Position numbers and translations under genes: made by a program. The notes below the pieces were generated by a model that was not told the DNA's origin, did no database searches, and saw only the letters and a program-made list of their open reading frames with translations. DNA of 64,000 bases from Pelomyxa schiedti. Its lineage: Eukaryota > Evosea > Pelobiontida > Pelomyxidae. The first letter of the stretch is position 1, and each line of letters begins with the position of its first letter. Positions 12,128 to 25,041 of this stretch are shown piece by piece. The stretch lies in NCBI GenBank assembly GCA_020536535.1, contig JAHLWZ010000530.1, positions 62,001 through 126,000 of the forward strand, written 5' to 3'.

Positions 12128-12205
12128 GGTGGTCACGCCCGGGATCGATCCCACAACCTCTCAGTTTTCGCGATTTCAGACGAACGCCTTAAACCGCTAA
12201 ACAAA
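12128..12205 (-). repeat. Degenerate tRNA-like element (possible SINE or tRNA pseudogene)
   Basis: Read on the minus strand this segment resembles a serine-type tRNA. It has a D-arm/A-box-like TTAGCGGTTTAAGGC (12186-12200), an anticodon-arm-like GTTCGTCTGAAATCG, a short extra arm and a B-box-like GGGATCGATCCC (12141-12152). The acceptor arms do not pair properly, and the 5' half is separated from a potential partner by an insertion, so a working tRNA is unlikely. Conserved A and B boxes fit a tRNA pseudogene or the head of a tRNA-derived SINE. No second copy was recognised in the window. Confidence 0.4.
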
Positions 12206-12348
12206 AAGGTCTCCCCCATGCGACCAACCCCCTGGTTGTATGGGAGGTGAACCCTTGGTGGTTCAGCTCTGGCTTGGGCTGTAGTAATTTGTTGTTGGCC
12301 ACATTTTTTTGTTTTTCTATTCTCTTTTTCCGTATTGCACTCCAGACC

Positions 12349-13779
12349 ATGCAGCCAACACACAAGAGGTCACCACCTTGTTCCCCCACTATTCCCGTGC
12401 CGCATGTGCCGGCGCCGTACGGCGATCAATGCCACCCCACAGCACCGGCACCTCTGCTACGACAGGGGCGCTGCGGCAAAGTGGTGGCCGTCAAACCTCC
12501 GGCGCCGTGCTCGCGATCGCAGTGCATTACAATGGGCGACCAGGTCTTGGCCCTGGTGATGGGCACACACCCCCGTTGCGGCGCCGGCTGCCCACTGTGG
12601 TCGATGTCGCCGGCGGCGGCGGCGGCGCCTGTGGGGCCAGCCGGGGGGGACAGCTGCGGGGGTGGCGGGGGGCTCGACGGGTCGCTGGTGCCGAGGACCC
12701 TGTGGATGTGGCTGGTGGCGCACTCGAGGCTCTACTGTGTCACGTGGACCAGCAGGGCGCCGCGCGGTGGCCTGTCCACCGTCACCGCCACGTTTGGGGT
12801 CTCGTCGGCTTTGCTGACGCTGACGCACGGGATGAGGTGGTGGGAGAGGGGCACTTGCGTCAGCTTGGGTGCCAACGACGACTACTTTGTGGCGGTACAC
12901 AGGTCGCTTTTCGTGCTGCAGGACAGGCTCACGGGCGAGAGGCGCGCACTGTTCGATTCCACTGGCTGCTGGTGGGTGAAGCTCTGCTCGAACAGGAAGT
13001 GGTTCGTTGTGTTTGACCAGTGGAAGATGGTTGCCTTTGAGATTCCAAGGAGGAACCCATCCGGTCCCACCACCATCAAGAAGCCAACTGTTGTGCCACT
13101 TGGCTCTCTTATGGGAAGCAGCAGCTATTCTCCCGAGTTTGGGGGTGGCAACGAAGACCACATTCTGCTGTGCGACTACAGTTCCGCCTCGCAATTCCAG
13201 TTTATCCTGGTGGATGTCGCACAGACCACTGCATCGAAAACATTGGCAGTGTTGAGCTCGACTGTTCCCAGATTGAACGACTTGCAACTTCCAAGATCAG
13301 AACCATTTATTTTCCGTTCGTTCTTGGTGATGACTCATAAGGGCGGTGCTCGCTCATTTGTCACAGGGGGCTCCTTTAAAGATCCAGCGGGCATCATTGT
13401 CATTGAGGAGGGAACTGGCAAAGTGAAGGGACCTCTTGGAGGATATGAGACCTCCAACTTTTGCCCAACCTGGTGTGTGTCACAGCTGAATCAGTCGCAG
13501 TTCTGCGTTACTTGCACAGCGAGAGACACCTATGACGTGTGGGATATCAACGATATCTCAAGACCAGCGAGGACACAGAAGTTCGCCACCGGGAATCCAA
13601 AAAGACATGACTTTATGGAAGGTGGCCTGCTTTTCCAACTGAAAAGACCACACAGCATGCTAAAGGAAATCAAAGTGACCGAGGAGGCCTCTGGAACCCA
13701 TGTTGTCACTTTCCAGTTGTTCAGGCCCGTTCTTGCATTCACCAATCATTTCTCTTGCCGTCAACCTGACAACCTGTAG
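12349..13779 (+). CDS. Lineage-type beta-propeller-like protein, copy 1
   Basis: Single exon, about 476 residues, from the first ATG in frame (12349) to TAG. The first 190 residues are GC-rich and Ala/Pro/Gly/Cys-biased, with a low-complexity SPAAAAAPVG segment, and contain the motif THPRCGA. The remainder is beta-rich with repeated blade-like strands (FVVFDQWKMVAFE, FILVDVA, YDVWDIND), suggesting a seven-bladed propeller or WD-like fold without canonical WD dipeptides. A second member with the same THPRCGA motif lies at 15879-17357, on the other side of the methyltransferase gene. No enzymatic motif is seen; function unknown. Confidence 0.75.
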   Translation: MQPTHKRSPPCSPTIPVPHVPAPYGDQCHPTAPAPLLRQGRCGKVVAVKPPAPCSRSQCITMGDQVLALVMGTHPRCGAGCPLWSMSPAAAAAPVGPAGGDSCGGGGGLDGSLVPRTLWMWLVAHSRLYCVTWTSRAPRGGLSTVTATFGVSSALLTLTHGMRWWERGTCVSLGANDDYFVAVHRSLFVLQDRLTGERRALFDSTGCWWVKLCSNRKWFVVFDQWKMVAFEIPRRNPSGPTTIKKPTVVPLGSLMGSSSYSPEFGGGNEDHILLCDYSSASQFQFILVDVAQTTASKTLAVLSSTVPRLNDLQLPRSEPFIFRSFLVMTHKGGARSFVTGGSFKDPAGIIVIEEGTGKVKGPLGGYETSNFCPTWCVSQLNQSQFCVTCTARDTYDVWDINDISRPARTQKFATGNPKRHDFMEGGLLFQLKRPHSMLKEIKVTEEASGTHVVTFQLFRPVLAFTNHFSCRQPDNL

Positions 13780-13907
13780 CGCAAGTAAAAAAAAAATCCC
13801 AACCCTTCATTGGCCCACTCTTCGACGAGCACCATCCACACAGGAACCCAGCTGGCTTCCTCCTGTGTTAATCCACAAATTACCTTTTCCAAAGTACAGT
13901 ACCGAGA

Positions 13908-15878
<1,971 letters not shown>

Positions 15879-15879
<1 letters not shown>

Positions 15880-17357
15880 TGGGTGTCACATCCTCCACTT
15901 CCCCACCCAAGGAGCAGCCACAACGAGAAGAAGTTACTGACACTGGCGGTGGTGGCCTAAGAAACAAGCTTAGACGCCCGATCCGGGCGGCACATCGCCC
16001 TGACCGCATATCGTGGAGCCCCAAGATCGAAGCCCTCGCGTGCTGCACGCACCCGAGGTGCGGGGCCCGCAGCTCCGCGCGCTGCCTGGCCGGCGGCGAC
16101 GCGGGGCCCCTGCGGCTGGTGCTGGCGTACCTCTCGGCGGGGGCCAGCCCCTGCCGCCACGCAGCAATGGAGGCCAGCTGGGACCCCGCCTGCAAGCCCG
16201 GCACCGTCCTCACCCTCGGCCGCGACGGCTCGTGGACCCTGGCCAAGGTGCACGACATGATGGACGTGTGGGGAGCCAAGACTGGGGGCGAGAGCGGGGG
16301 CGGGAGCGGGAGCGGGAGCGGGGGAGGGACAGGGAGCGGGGGGGTGGGGAAAAGCGTGGTGGAGATGCGGTACATGATGCAGGAGAACATAAGGGGGTAT
16401 TGTGGGGCGGGGGGCAGGAGTATTGTTTCCTGCGGCGGGGCGGAGGAGGGCTGTGGGCCGTCGTCGTGGCCCTACTTTTGGTTTGATCGGGATGGTGCAA
16501 AGAAGCTGTGAGTATGTGTTGTCCACTGTACTATTACGTTACATTCTCAACTGGGGGAAAAATAAGGGAGGGATTCTTTTCTTTTTTATACAATGCGAAA
16601 AAGGTTTGTTTTATGAAATCTAACTAGGCCTTTTTTAGCCACCTTGTTGTTAACGATGTTTGTCGGGTTGATTTAGTTCCATTTTTACCTCCCGGACCTA
16701 CTCGTGAACAGTGGGCTTGTCTGACTTATGTTGATCCTGAAATTAGGTTTGTGTGCTTGACTAGTTGCTGCAACACACTAAGAAAAGCTGTCTTACAGAG
16801 ATGGTTCCGAACTATCAGTTTGTGTCATCCAGCAAACTTCCTGTACTATTCTTCGTTTCGATTTCTCAGATGCCAAATCCACTGTTGAGGTTGTACCAAA
16901 AGCAGTGATATCCATCACCGATGGCTTTGCGCAACTCTTCTCTGCAAGAACATTCTTAGCAAGGGGAAGAATACTGCCTCTAAGCTCTAGGACTTCTACC
17001 GAGACACTGGATTTTTTTGATGTTTCTTCCCCCTATTCAAAGAAAGTAGGTAGTATCACCCTGAGGCCTCATTGGTTGGTCCCTATCAATGACAGATACT
17101 TTGTTACTGCCACCACTTCTCGCGTGCAACTGTGGACTCTTGAGAACCTTGCTGGTACTCCTCTTTGGACAATAGAAACGCAATGTTCATCCATTACATA
17201 CCTGCGGGAACACATCCTCATTATGGATGGGGCATTCTCCAGTGCCACCATCGATGCACATAGCCTTGATTCAACCAAAGTAGGGACAATCACCAACCCT
17301 CCTGGCGCGACTTTCATTGGTATATTCCAGCCGTGGACTCCCTTGGCGTCCTGGTGA
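15879..17357 (+). CDS. Lineage-type beta-propeller-like protein, copy 2
   Basis: Three exons: 15879-16507, 16639-16746 and 16799-17357, joined in frame. The N-terminal 120 residues include THPRCGA, also present in the gene at 12349. A Gly/Ser-rich linker (about 16285-16350) and a beta-rich C-terminal half follow (RVQLWTLENLAG, ILIMDGAF), again suggesting a propeller. Copy 1 is intronless while copy 2 has two introns. The ATG shares a base with the last possible stop of the upstream methyltransferase (TGATG), so either that gene ends earlier or the transcription units overlap. Function unknown. Confidence 0.65.
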
Positions 17358-17450
17358 GCCAAATGATGCTCCCAGAGTGGTGTGGTTATAAACCTGTTAA
17401 TAACAAACAAAAACAATTTGCACCTGTTCTTTTTTTTTACAAGGGGTCAC

Positions 17451-20400
17451 TTAGCTCCGCTGGGCATTCTTTACAGGGGGCTTAGGGAGTGGTCTGTGGG
17501 GGGCATTTGGAGATGATGGTGGGGTTGGAGTGGGTGAGGAAGTTGGAGTTGGAGTGGGAGTTGGTGGTTTGGTAGATACTGACGTGGATGTGGTTCTTGT
17601 TGGGGCAGTGTCAGGGGACATTGGGGGTTGTGGGGATATGGTGCTCTGAGGAGCCTTCCTTGGTGGTGGTGGGGTGGCACCAGGAAGGGGCCCTCGCTTG
17701 ATGGGGGGTGTTGGCCTGCTGGGTGCTGGTGGGTTGGCAGTGCCACTGGCTGCTGCCGAGTCATATGAGGTAGTAGTACCAGTAGCAGTACCAGTACCAT
17801 CTCGGCCCTGTTTCCCTGATGTTGTGAGTGTAATGGACGCAACCAGTGCTGCTGTTGCTGCTGCTGTTGGTGATCGGGATTGGGATTGGGTAGGTGTTGA
17901 GCACGGCACTGCCACTGGTTTCGACGGTTGAGAGGGTGTTGATGCTGGTGGACTTGGAAGTGGATGTGGCTTTGGGGTTGGAGTGGGAGTTTGTGCCGGT
18001 GCTGAGTGAGTTGGAGTTGATGGTGGTGCTGGAGTTGATGTTGGAGATGGAGTTTGTGTTGGGGTTGGTGACGCTGCTGGAGTTGGACTCGTTGTTGCCG
18101 TTGGAGATGAAGTCGGAGTCGGGGTTGGCGTTGCAGTTGGATGTGGTGCAGGAGTTGGAATCGCTGCTGGGGTTGGCGTTGGTGCCGGAGTCGGAGTCGG
18201 AGTCGGAGTCGGAGTCGGAGTCGGAGTCGGGGTCGGAGTCGGAGTCGGGGTCGGAGTCGGGATCGGAGTCGGGATCGGAGTCGGGATCGGAGTCGGGGTC
18301 GGAGTCGGGGTCGGGGTCGGAGTCGGAGTCGGAGTCGGAGTCGGAGTCGGAGTCGGAGTTGGATTTGGAACTGGATTCGGAATCGGAGTCGGAGTCGCGG
18401 CTGGAGCCGGTGTTGGAGCTGGAGTTGGAGCTGGAGCTGGTGTTGGTGTTGGTGTTGGAGCTGGTGTTGGTGCTGGTGTTGGTGTTGGTGTTGGTGTTGG
18501 TGTTGGTGTTGGTGTTTGTGTGAGAGTGAGGGGGGATGGTATAGTAACTACCTCCGGCTTTAGTTGTTCTAGGAGAGCTCCTGCTCTTGGAGATGATAGC
18601 AAGAGCGGATGTGGCGTTTGTTGCATCAGGTTTGGGCGGATTGGGGCTTTTGGCAGGGGTCGCAATACCCCATAGTATCGTGCCGTGCGTTGCAGTGGGT
18701 GCTTCGTGGTGTGAGAGCCGCTGCTGTTCGTAGATTCAGGTGAGACTGCGGGTTGTTTGGCACCTGAACTGCTTGTATTCTCTGAACTATGATAGGCGGT
18801 TGTGGTTGTGGTTGTGGTGGTGGTGGTGGTGGTGGTTGGAGTTGGGGTTGGGGTTGTATTTACTGATCGGGGTGCTGTTTCTGTTGTGGTGGACGAATCT
18901 TCATAGACATTCGAATATAGTGGTGGCCATATAAAATCTTCATTGACACTGATGTCCGCGGAAGAGAAAAAAGGTTCACGCCGCTGAGGGATCACGAGTG
19001 TCATGGTGGTGCCAGTGTACACAATAATTGGTGTGTTCTGGATACCAGTGTTTGTGGGGTGCTTGCCCGGTGTTGTTTCATTCTCCTCGTCGCCGCTAGT
19101 AGAAGTAGTATTTACAAAGTGAACAGTGTCTACTTCACAGTTTGAAGGGAGAGACCCGCTGTTCTCTGTTGGGGCAGAAACTGGGACCTCTGTACTTGGT
19201 TCCTCAAAGTGGTCTTCAATTCCCGTCTGAGGGAGGGACTCTGGATCAACACCGTCTCCTTCAACTGCTGGATTTTGAGACAAAAGTTTGTTGTGCTCCA
19301 CAATTTTCAGTAGTCTGGCTTGTTGAGATTGACTCCTGTGAGGAGGAGGAGCCATTCGTGGAAGTGGTGGTTTGGGTTTCTTTGGTCTAGGTAACCGTTC
19401 CAAAGGCTTTCCCTCTCGTGTGTTCGGATCTTCGGGATTGCTGTTGGGTTGTTCCTGTTGTAGTGGATCTAAGTGCTCTTGTGTTGAAATGGTGGATGGT
19501 GGTTCAGAGACTGGCAAAGACTGTGCAGGTTGCGAACAAGTGGGCATATCTTCACATACATGCTCTTGGCTTTGTTTACAGTTCAAGTGCACTGTGGATT
19601 CTGGTAAATCTACTGGAGGTTGTACTAGGGACAGGACTGTAGTCTCACTATGTGGTTGTTGAAGTGTTGGAGAAACAGGGTCCTTTGGATTTGGTATAAC
19701 TAGGTTGGTCTCCACGGATGGGACTTTTTCAAAGAGTTCTATTGAGTTGGACTCTCCTGTTACAACACTAGCCACATGAAGGGGGCTTGTGTTAATGTCG
19801 GAAGATTTTACCTCCACACAGAGTGAAGGATCCTGAAGTTGTGAGTCAGAACCTGGAAGGTCCTGCACAACCAAAGTGTTTTCCAAATCAGTGCTCTCTT
19901 GTTGTGGCACAGTGAAAGTGGCTTCTATTTGCTCACTCTGATTTGGAGGATCTGTTTGACGCATTTCTCTGTGTAGCAGGTCTTCAGGTAATGCAGTGTC
20001 AGAGGGAGGAGATCTTTGCTCTTCATTGAATTGAATACTCTCTTGTTCTCCAAATTGCTATGTTATCTTAGTTTTGAGTTGATTGCTGGCGAAAAAGAAA
20101 ACCAGGGATGCTCTGGGCTCTGTGGGGAACATAGCTTTTTGATCTCTAAAGACTATTTTTATGACCCAAAGATAGTTCTATGGTTACCTAAATGCTCGGA
20201 GCCATAGGTCTTTTTCAAATTCATTTGAAAAGCAGAGGATAAAAGTATCATTTTCTATCTTCGTTTTTTTGCTCAAAAGTGATGTAACCACTTTATCCAT
20301 TCGCACTATTTGTATTCCATAGGAATAAACTTTTTTTCTGTAAGTCGAGGTACATTTCGTGTGCAGTAATACCCTTGGACAGTGGTGCTTCACCAATTTC

Positions 20401-21824
20401 CATTTTTCCCAGGGGTATGAAGTCACAGAGCTTCAGCCTTCCATTTAGACATTCTTTGCAATATATGAACTTAAAGGCAATTACCATAGCAGAAGAATTG
20501 TTAAAGAGTGTACTGACCACATCTGAAAAAAGAAGGCATTTTCTTTGCTCGGACTTGCTATGAGAAAGTTTGGTGAGAGTTCCCTCAATAATGAACTTTC
20601 GATTCGAATCGACAAGGTTAAAGTGCTAACTTACTAAGTGTAAAGGTGACGATGGGGAAGAAGAACCTTTCCACCAACAATGATGTCGTTCAGCGCCAGA
20701 AGCTTTTTTAAATTGTCAGAGTGGCTTTTATTGCTATTGATCCTGTCAATTGCTTTCTGAAGTATGCGCAGTGCTCGATTTACATTCAGGAAGTCGGGAT
20801 GGGATTCAGGAGTGTATTTTTGTAACTCCTAGGAGAAGTGATTTTAACAACGAATTAGGTCAATGAAAGGCACACTCGGAGTAAAAGAGGATATTTGAGA
20901 TATCTTTGAAATGGTTTTGCAATAAAATCCTGAATGCTTAATTTTTGTCTTGTTCCAGATCTGCACCTCTTTTCCTTTTGGTAAACAAACAACTTTTCAG
21001 TGTAATTTACCTGGAGGAACTGACTAAATTGCGTGTTTGCAGACAACCAATTTAGCTTATCACTTGTAGCTTCTTGTTGATTACAGTAAAGGGCATACTG
21101 TGCCCATTGTTTTGACCGTGTTTCATCAGAGAGAAAAGACAAAAGGGTACTGCCAATCGCAGTTTCATCATTTGCATTGAGACGAGAAACCCAAGCATTG
21201 TATAAATCCGTATTTAGATCGAAAATGCTTTCTGTGGTAGTAAAAGAGTCCAAGATTTCCTGGAGAAAGGATAGGTACGAAACACAAAAATACAGTCAAA
21301 CATACTGCAGATGAAGACTGTAAGAGGTCTGTGAAGTGGGAGCGAATTGGATTGATATAACTAGTTTGGAATTAAGGAAATTAAAAAAAAAAACAAAAAA
21401 GGCACAAGAAAAAGGAGAATATCAACATACTACACAATGTAAGTGTACAAATCTTCCAAGTACTGTAAGAATGAAAAAGAAGGAGAAAATGAGCCTGGAT
21501 AAGAAGAAGGTTGAATGAAATGAAACTTGAAAACTCTACCTGTGACTCAGAAGTGATAATTTCACCCACAACAAAAGCCCTCAGCTTCTGCCTTCTGCAG
21601 TCTTCCGCATCGTTCTCCTTCTTAATGAGTTTGATTGTTTTTCTATAATTTACAGCACGCTCTCCTTCCCCGACTGCTCCTGGTTCTTACCAAATTAACC
21701 AAAAATCAACCACTCGCGGTCGCCCGCGAAACGGCACAAAAAAAAACCAAACGAGAGAGGGCCTCATACTGTGAAATAATACATCCTCTTGTAACATTAC
21801 AACCTCCTGCATCATGTCGTCCAT
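17451..21824 (-). CDS. DH-PH RhoGEF with long Pro/Thr-rich tail
   Basis: Starts at ATG 21824 ([18 protein letters not shown]), spliced into [14 protein letters not shown]. The DH domain covers about 21600-20640: [16 protein letters not shown], then the signature [19 protein letters not shown], then helix [20 protein letters not shown] domain follows (20600-20190; [35 protein letters not shown] with the conserved Trp of the last helix). The final exon adds about 840 residues of Pro/Thr/Ser-rich tail with long PT repeats and polyproline segments ending [10 protein letters not shown]. The DH domain loads GTP onto a Rho/Rac GTPase at membranes; the tail could bind SH3 or profilin partners. The gene ends 94 nt from the convergent propeller gene. 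Confidence 0.85.
18186..18361. repeat. GGAGTC hexanucleotide microsatellite
   Basis: Nearly uninterrupted GGAGTC/GGGGTC/GGGATC hexamers on the plus strand, followed to about 18530 by GGTGTT/GGAGCT hexamers. Read on the minus strand they encode the Pro-Thr, Pro-Ile and Pro-Ala dipeptide tail of the RhoGEF. A strand-shifted long open frame across the array is only a by-product of the repeat. Confidence 0.9.
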
Positions 21825-21955
21825 TTGTTTGTGGATGTTGATGGGTTGTCGCCGAATTCTTTTTTTTTTTACGGTTTTACGCCGTTTCGCATCACTGCGG
21901 AAGAACGGTCATAAACCGGAAATACAACACGGAGGAGAGCTGTTGATTGTCTCAG

Positions 21956-24541
21956 TTAATAGCGGCTCATCCAGAATGCTAGGATAAAGAATATCACTAC
22001 CATCAATAGTATCCCGGTGAAACGGCTGTTGAGGTACTAGAGAAACGTAAGTGGGAATGAATTAGGTCTGAGGATTGATAACCGGGTAGAGGACGGGGGC
22101 CAACTGCGACGCTTTCTGCCACACGGAAGTGGATTTGGGGGTACTCGTGCTTGTCAGTGTGGAACTTGGAGGCAAGGAGTCGAAAAGCGACGTGTGGGGT
22201 ACGTCAACTGTAATCTTGAGCTATGTTAGCTCGTGATTTTGTGGCGGGAATTACTTCAAAAATCTCCTGCAACCCATCAACTATATTTGCGGCGTAAGCA
22301 CCATACGTCCTCTGCATTGTGCCTATGAGCCTCTTTGCCGCTTCTTTTGCATTCACTAAATCAGGTAATTGTAGGCAAGACTGTCGGCCTTGCCCAGAAG
22401 CTTGTTTGATTATGAAAAATGTCGAGACATCGCCGTCTTCAATGGCTTTGATATCTTGGCGAAGTCTGTATACCAAGCTCCTATCAGAAAAAATTCGTAC
22501 CACCTGGTGGTATTAGTACATAAACCAGCTTCGTTTTAATACCTCTTTTAGTATGGCGAAACTGTCCTGCAGTGTCGATTTTGAGGCGATCTGCAGCAGT
22601 ATAACAAACATAGGAAAGTAAAAATGATAGTAACTTGTCACCTGTTAAAAGTAGGAGTTAGTCTTACTTCTTCCCCTACATTTTTTGTAGGGAGAAGGGA
22701 GGTAGCCGCACACCAGTAGTTCCCTTTTTTTGTTTGGATTTAGTTAAGTAGGATGAAGTGTATTGCAAGAATGACAACCATTCCTCAGTGTACTCATTAG
22801 TTAATAGTGGCGGTACAGTCGAACTTTCTTGTTGGATACTTCCCGAACTTGGGTACTGGCTTGCTTGAGCAGATAGTCGGCGCATGATGCCATCAAAGCT
22901 TGGAGCGTTGGGGTCTACAGCCCATGGTCGTATAACACACTCCCATAACTTTAGAACCTGGCACAAACTGAGTACATGGTTATGATGTGAAGATAGTGAC
23001 TTGTAAAAAGCGAGGAAAGTTTCTCCCAGTAAAGAATTGCCAGTTTAAGAGACAAGAACGGATGAAATGAAGAATGTGACCAAGGGTCATCTTATGTGTA
23101 ATGAAGGCGGTCCTCGAACTGAATGGGAGCGACAGATCTCCAGACGGCAGGAAAGAAATCGACTGACATTCAATTGGTCCGTCTACTCATTTAGCATTGA
23201 ATACATACTTGGATTGAAGCCTGTCGCACTAAGTCCGAATGAAGTGTATAAACAAGCATGGTTATACTTTCTATTAATGCCGATGGAGGCATGGTGAAAG
23301 CCTTTCATAACCGTCAAAGTTGAAAACTTTCCCATTTTTGAAACGAACCAATTTAGAAAAGGAGGAATCTTGCGAAATGACTGTGTAGTTCAGTAGCCAA
23401 TATGACCGTAATAGGTCGAAAAATGTTGCATGCTGCGGGAAGACCGGTTCCAAAAGAAAAGAATCGATATATGTCCTAGTGTTTGTATTAAAGCCAGTGT
23501 GTAACATGTTAGATAAAACCAAACATTACTTGACTAAAAGAGCGAAAATATTGTCTACTGTTGGAACAGGTTGTCTTGGTGCATGTGCGGTTGAAAAGGA
23601 GGTGGTTTGTGCGGGGGGAGCTGAATTTGTAAACAAGTTCAGTAGGTATCCAACGGTAGTTTGATTTTGAGGTGCCTGAGTTCTGTACCCTGACTGCATC
23701 AACTCCTTGAGTTGGAGTGGAAAGGGAGTGGGACATACGTGAACATCAATGCCAGCAACCATTCCAGCAGGGGGTACCTGTTGTGCAGTTCTTCCAAAAT
23801 AAAACAAGCAGCACCAAAAGTATTCCAGCAATGTGAGCCTAACAAGTCCTTCATTCCCATCCACGTATCCATGCTGTGCTTTGGCACTGAAAAAATCAGA
23901 GGAGCATCTAGCAGGGTTGTTTATTTCAGCTCGCACTTGGTCCTTGTAGTTGTGGGTGAGTAATTTTACTTGGTAAGAGGGTCAACTTACGGGTAGCATT
24001 CCAAATGGAAAAGGAATAAGGGATTTTTTCAGCCTCAAATAGGTGATAAAGTAACTTGCAGGACCGAGTGTCTCAAGTAATCTTTTTCCTGGATATCCAC
24101 TGGCTGTGACTCCTATTGCCTGGTGGAACCAAGACCTTGTTTGTGTCATTGTTACAATAATACCAATAATAATAAATACAGAACGAGAGTAAACTCTACG
24201 CACTTCTCACACTTTGGGATGTCAAAAAGGTGCAATATGAATCTAGGAACGAGAGTTTCCGCGTCCTCGAGATCTACATACGCCCTCTTTACAAGCACCG
24301 GATCTTGAGGTGGTGCGTCCAAATCTGCAAACCTCACACGAGGGCGAGGCTTCGACATTACTGCGGGAATGGGTCTGGTGTCCTCAAAAACGTTACTTCC
24401 GCCGCGCGAGGGGATCTTTGACGCCTCGAACGAGGGATCGGTCAAAACAGCGTCGAGACCCCGGAAGTACTCGTCTACTTTGTCGCATTTGTTGAACAAC
24501 GACACGTTCGGTGCTAAGGCCGCTAGCAAAGTCTGTGACAT
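21956..24541 (-). CDS. SMPD4: SMPD4-like (neutral sphingomyelinase-3 type) membrane protein
   Basis: Starts at ATG 24541 (MSQTLLAALAPNV) and runs through at least six exons. Weak but ordered likeness to SMPD4/nSMase3 is visible: a Tyr/Phe-rich helix FFDLLRSYWLLNYTV, then VLKLWECVIRPWAVDP followed by EEWLSFLQ, in the order of that family's conserved W-x-x-x-x-x-P-W segment. The 3' part reads GLQEIFE, a 34-nt intron ending at 22204, then LKITVDVPH, a Ser/Thr/Pro linker and a last exon YLNSRFTGILLMVVIFFILAFW ending in RY-stop: a C-terminal membrane anchor. Known SMPD4 sits in ER/nuclear envelope membranes through C-terminal hydrophobic segments. Family assignment is tentative; the gene model itself is firmer. 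It lies 131 nt upstream of the RhoGEF start on the same strand. Confidence 0.5.
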
Positions 24542-25041
24542 GTCGTCCAAAACCCAAGTAATAAAAAGCCTAACAGATCTATCTACGCGGAAAACTCAAT
24601 TTTTTATGGTCACCGTAGCCACAGTAGTAAATGTCACAGCTTCTCAACATCAAAAAAAACAGCACTTCACACCTCTCAACATCAAAACAGCACTCAGAAA
24701 AAAAACAGCACTCCACACCTCTCAACATCAAAACAGCACTCAGAAACTGAAAGAAAGATAAACAACTAAAAAAGAACCAAAAACGCTACAAAAAACAAAA
24801 AACCGCGTTACGTATAGAAAGCTGAGGCAATTTAATGGTGTGGTGGGCCACGGCAACGGCGATGTGGCTTCTTTCGCCTCGAAGACGGTGCACGGTGTTT
24901 TGATCTACGTTCGCTTCGCTCCGCACCCGATCTATTAATTTTCCCTGTAGATCTGTTCCACCACTTGGTGCCCCAACAACGATAACGAGCAGGTTGACAC
25001 GCGAAAGAATTCAGTGACGAAAATTGGAACGTTCAGCAGCC
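24542..25041. other. Divergent promoter region
   Basis: This 500-nt space separates the starts of two divergent genes (SMPD4-like, minus; kinase-Sel1, plus) and should hold both promoters. It contains the direct repeat at 24643-24749 and A-rich runs to about 24810. No coding sequence is seen. Confidence 0.6.
24643..24749. repeat. Direct repeat, about three imperfect units
   Basis: Three tandem units begin CTCAACATCAAAA at 24643, 24675 and 24721. Each continues with AACAGCAC and then TTCACACCT or CAGAAA variants; unit lengths are about 32, 46 and 29. The array lies close to the 5' end of the SMPD4-like gene in a shared promoter region. Confidence 0.75.

Noticed and set aside
12309-13016. Alternative frames over the GC-rich start of the propeller gene
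   Set aside because: They end in the GC-rich block, while the chosen frame continues into the beta-rich half and shares a motif with the paralogue.
17894-18563. Plus-strand frames rich in Ser/Glu or Arg/Ser dipeptides
   Set aside because: By-products of the GGAGTC microsatellite; the real frame is the Pro/Thr tail of the minus-strand RhoGEF.
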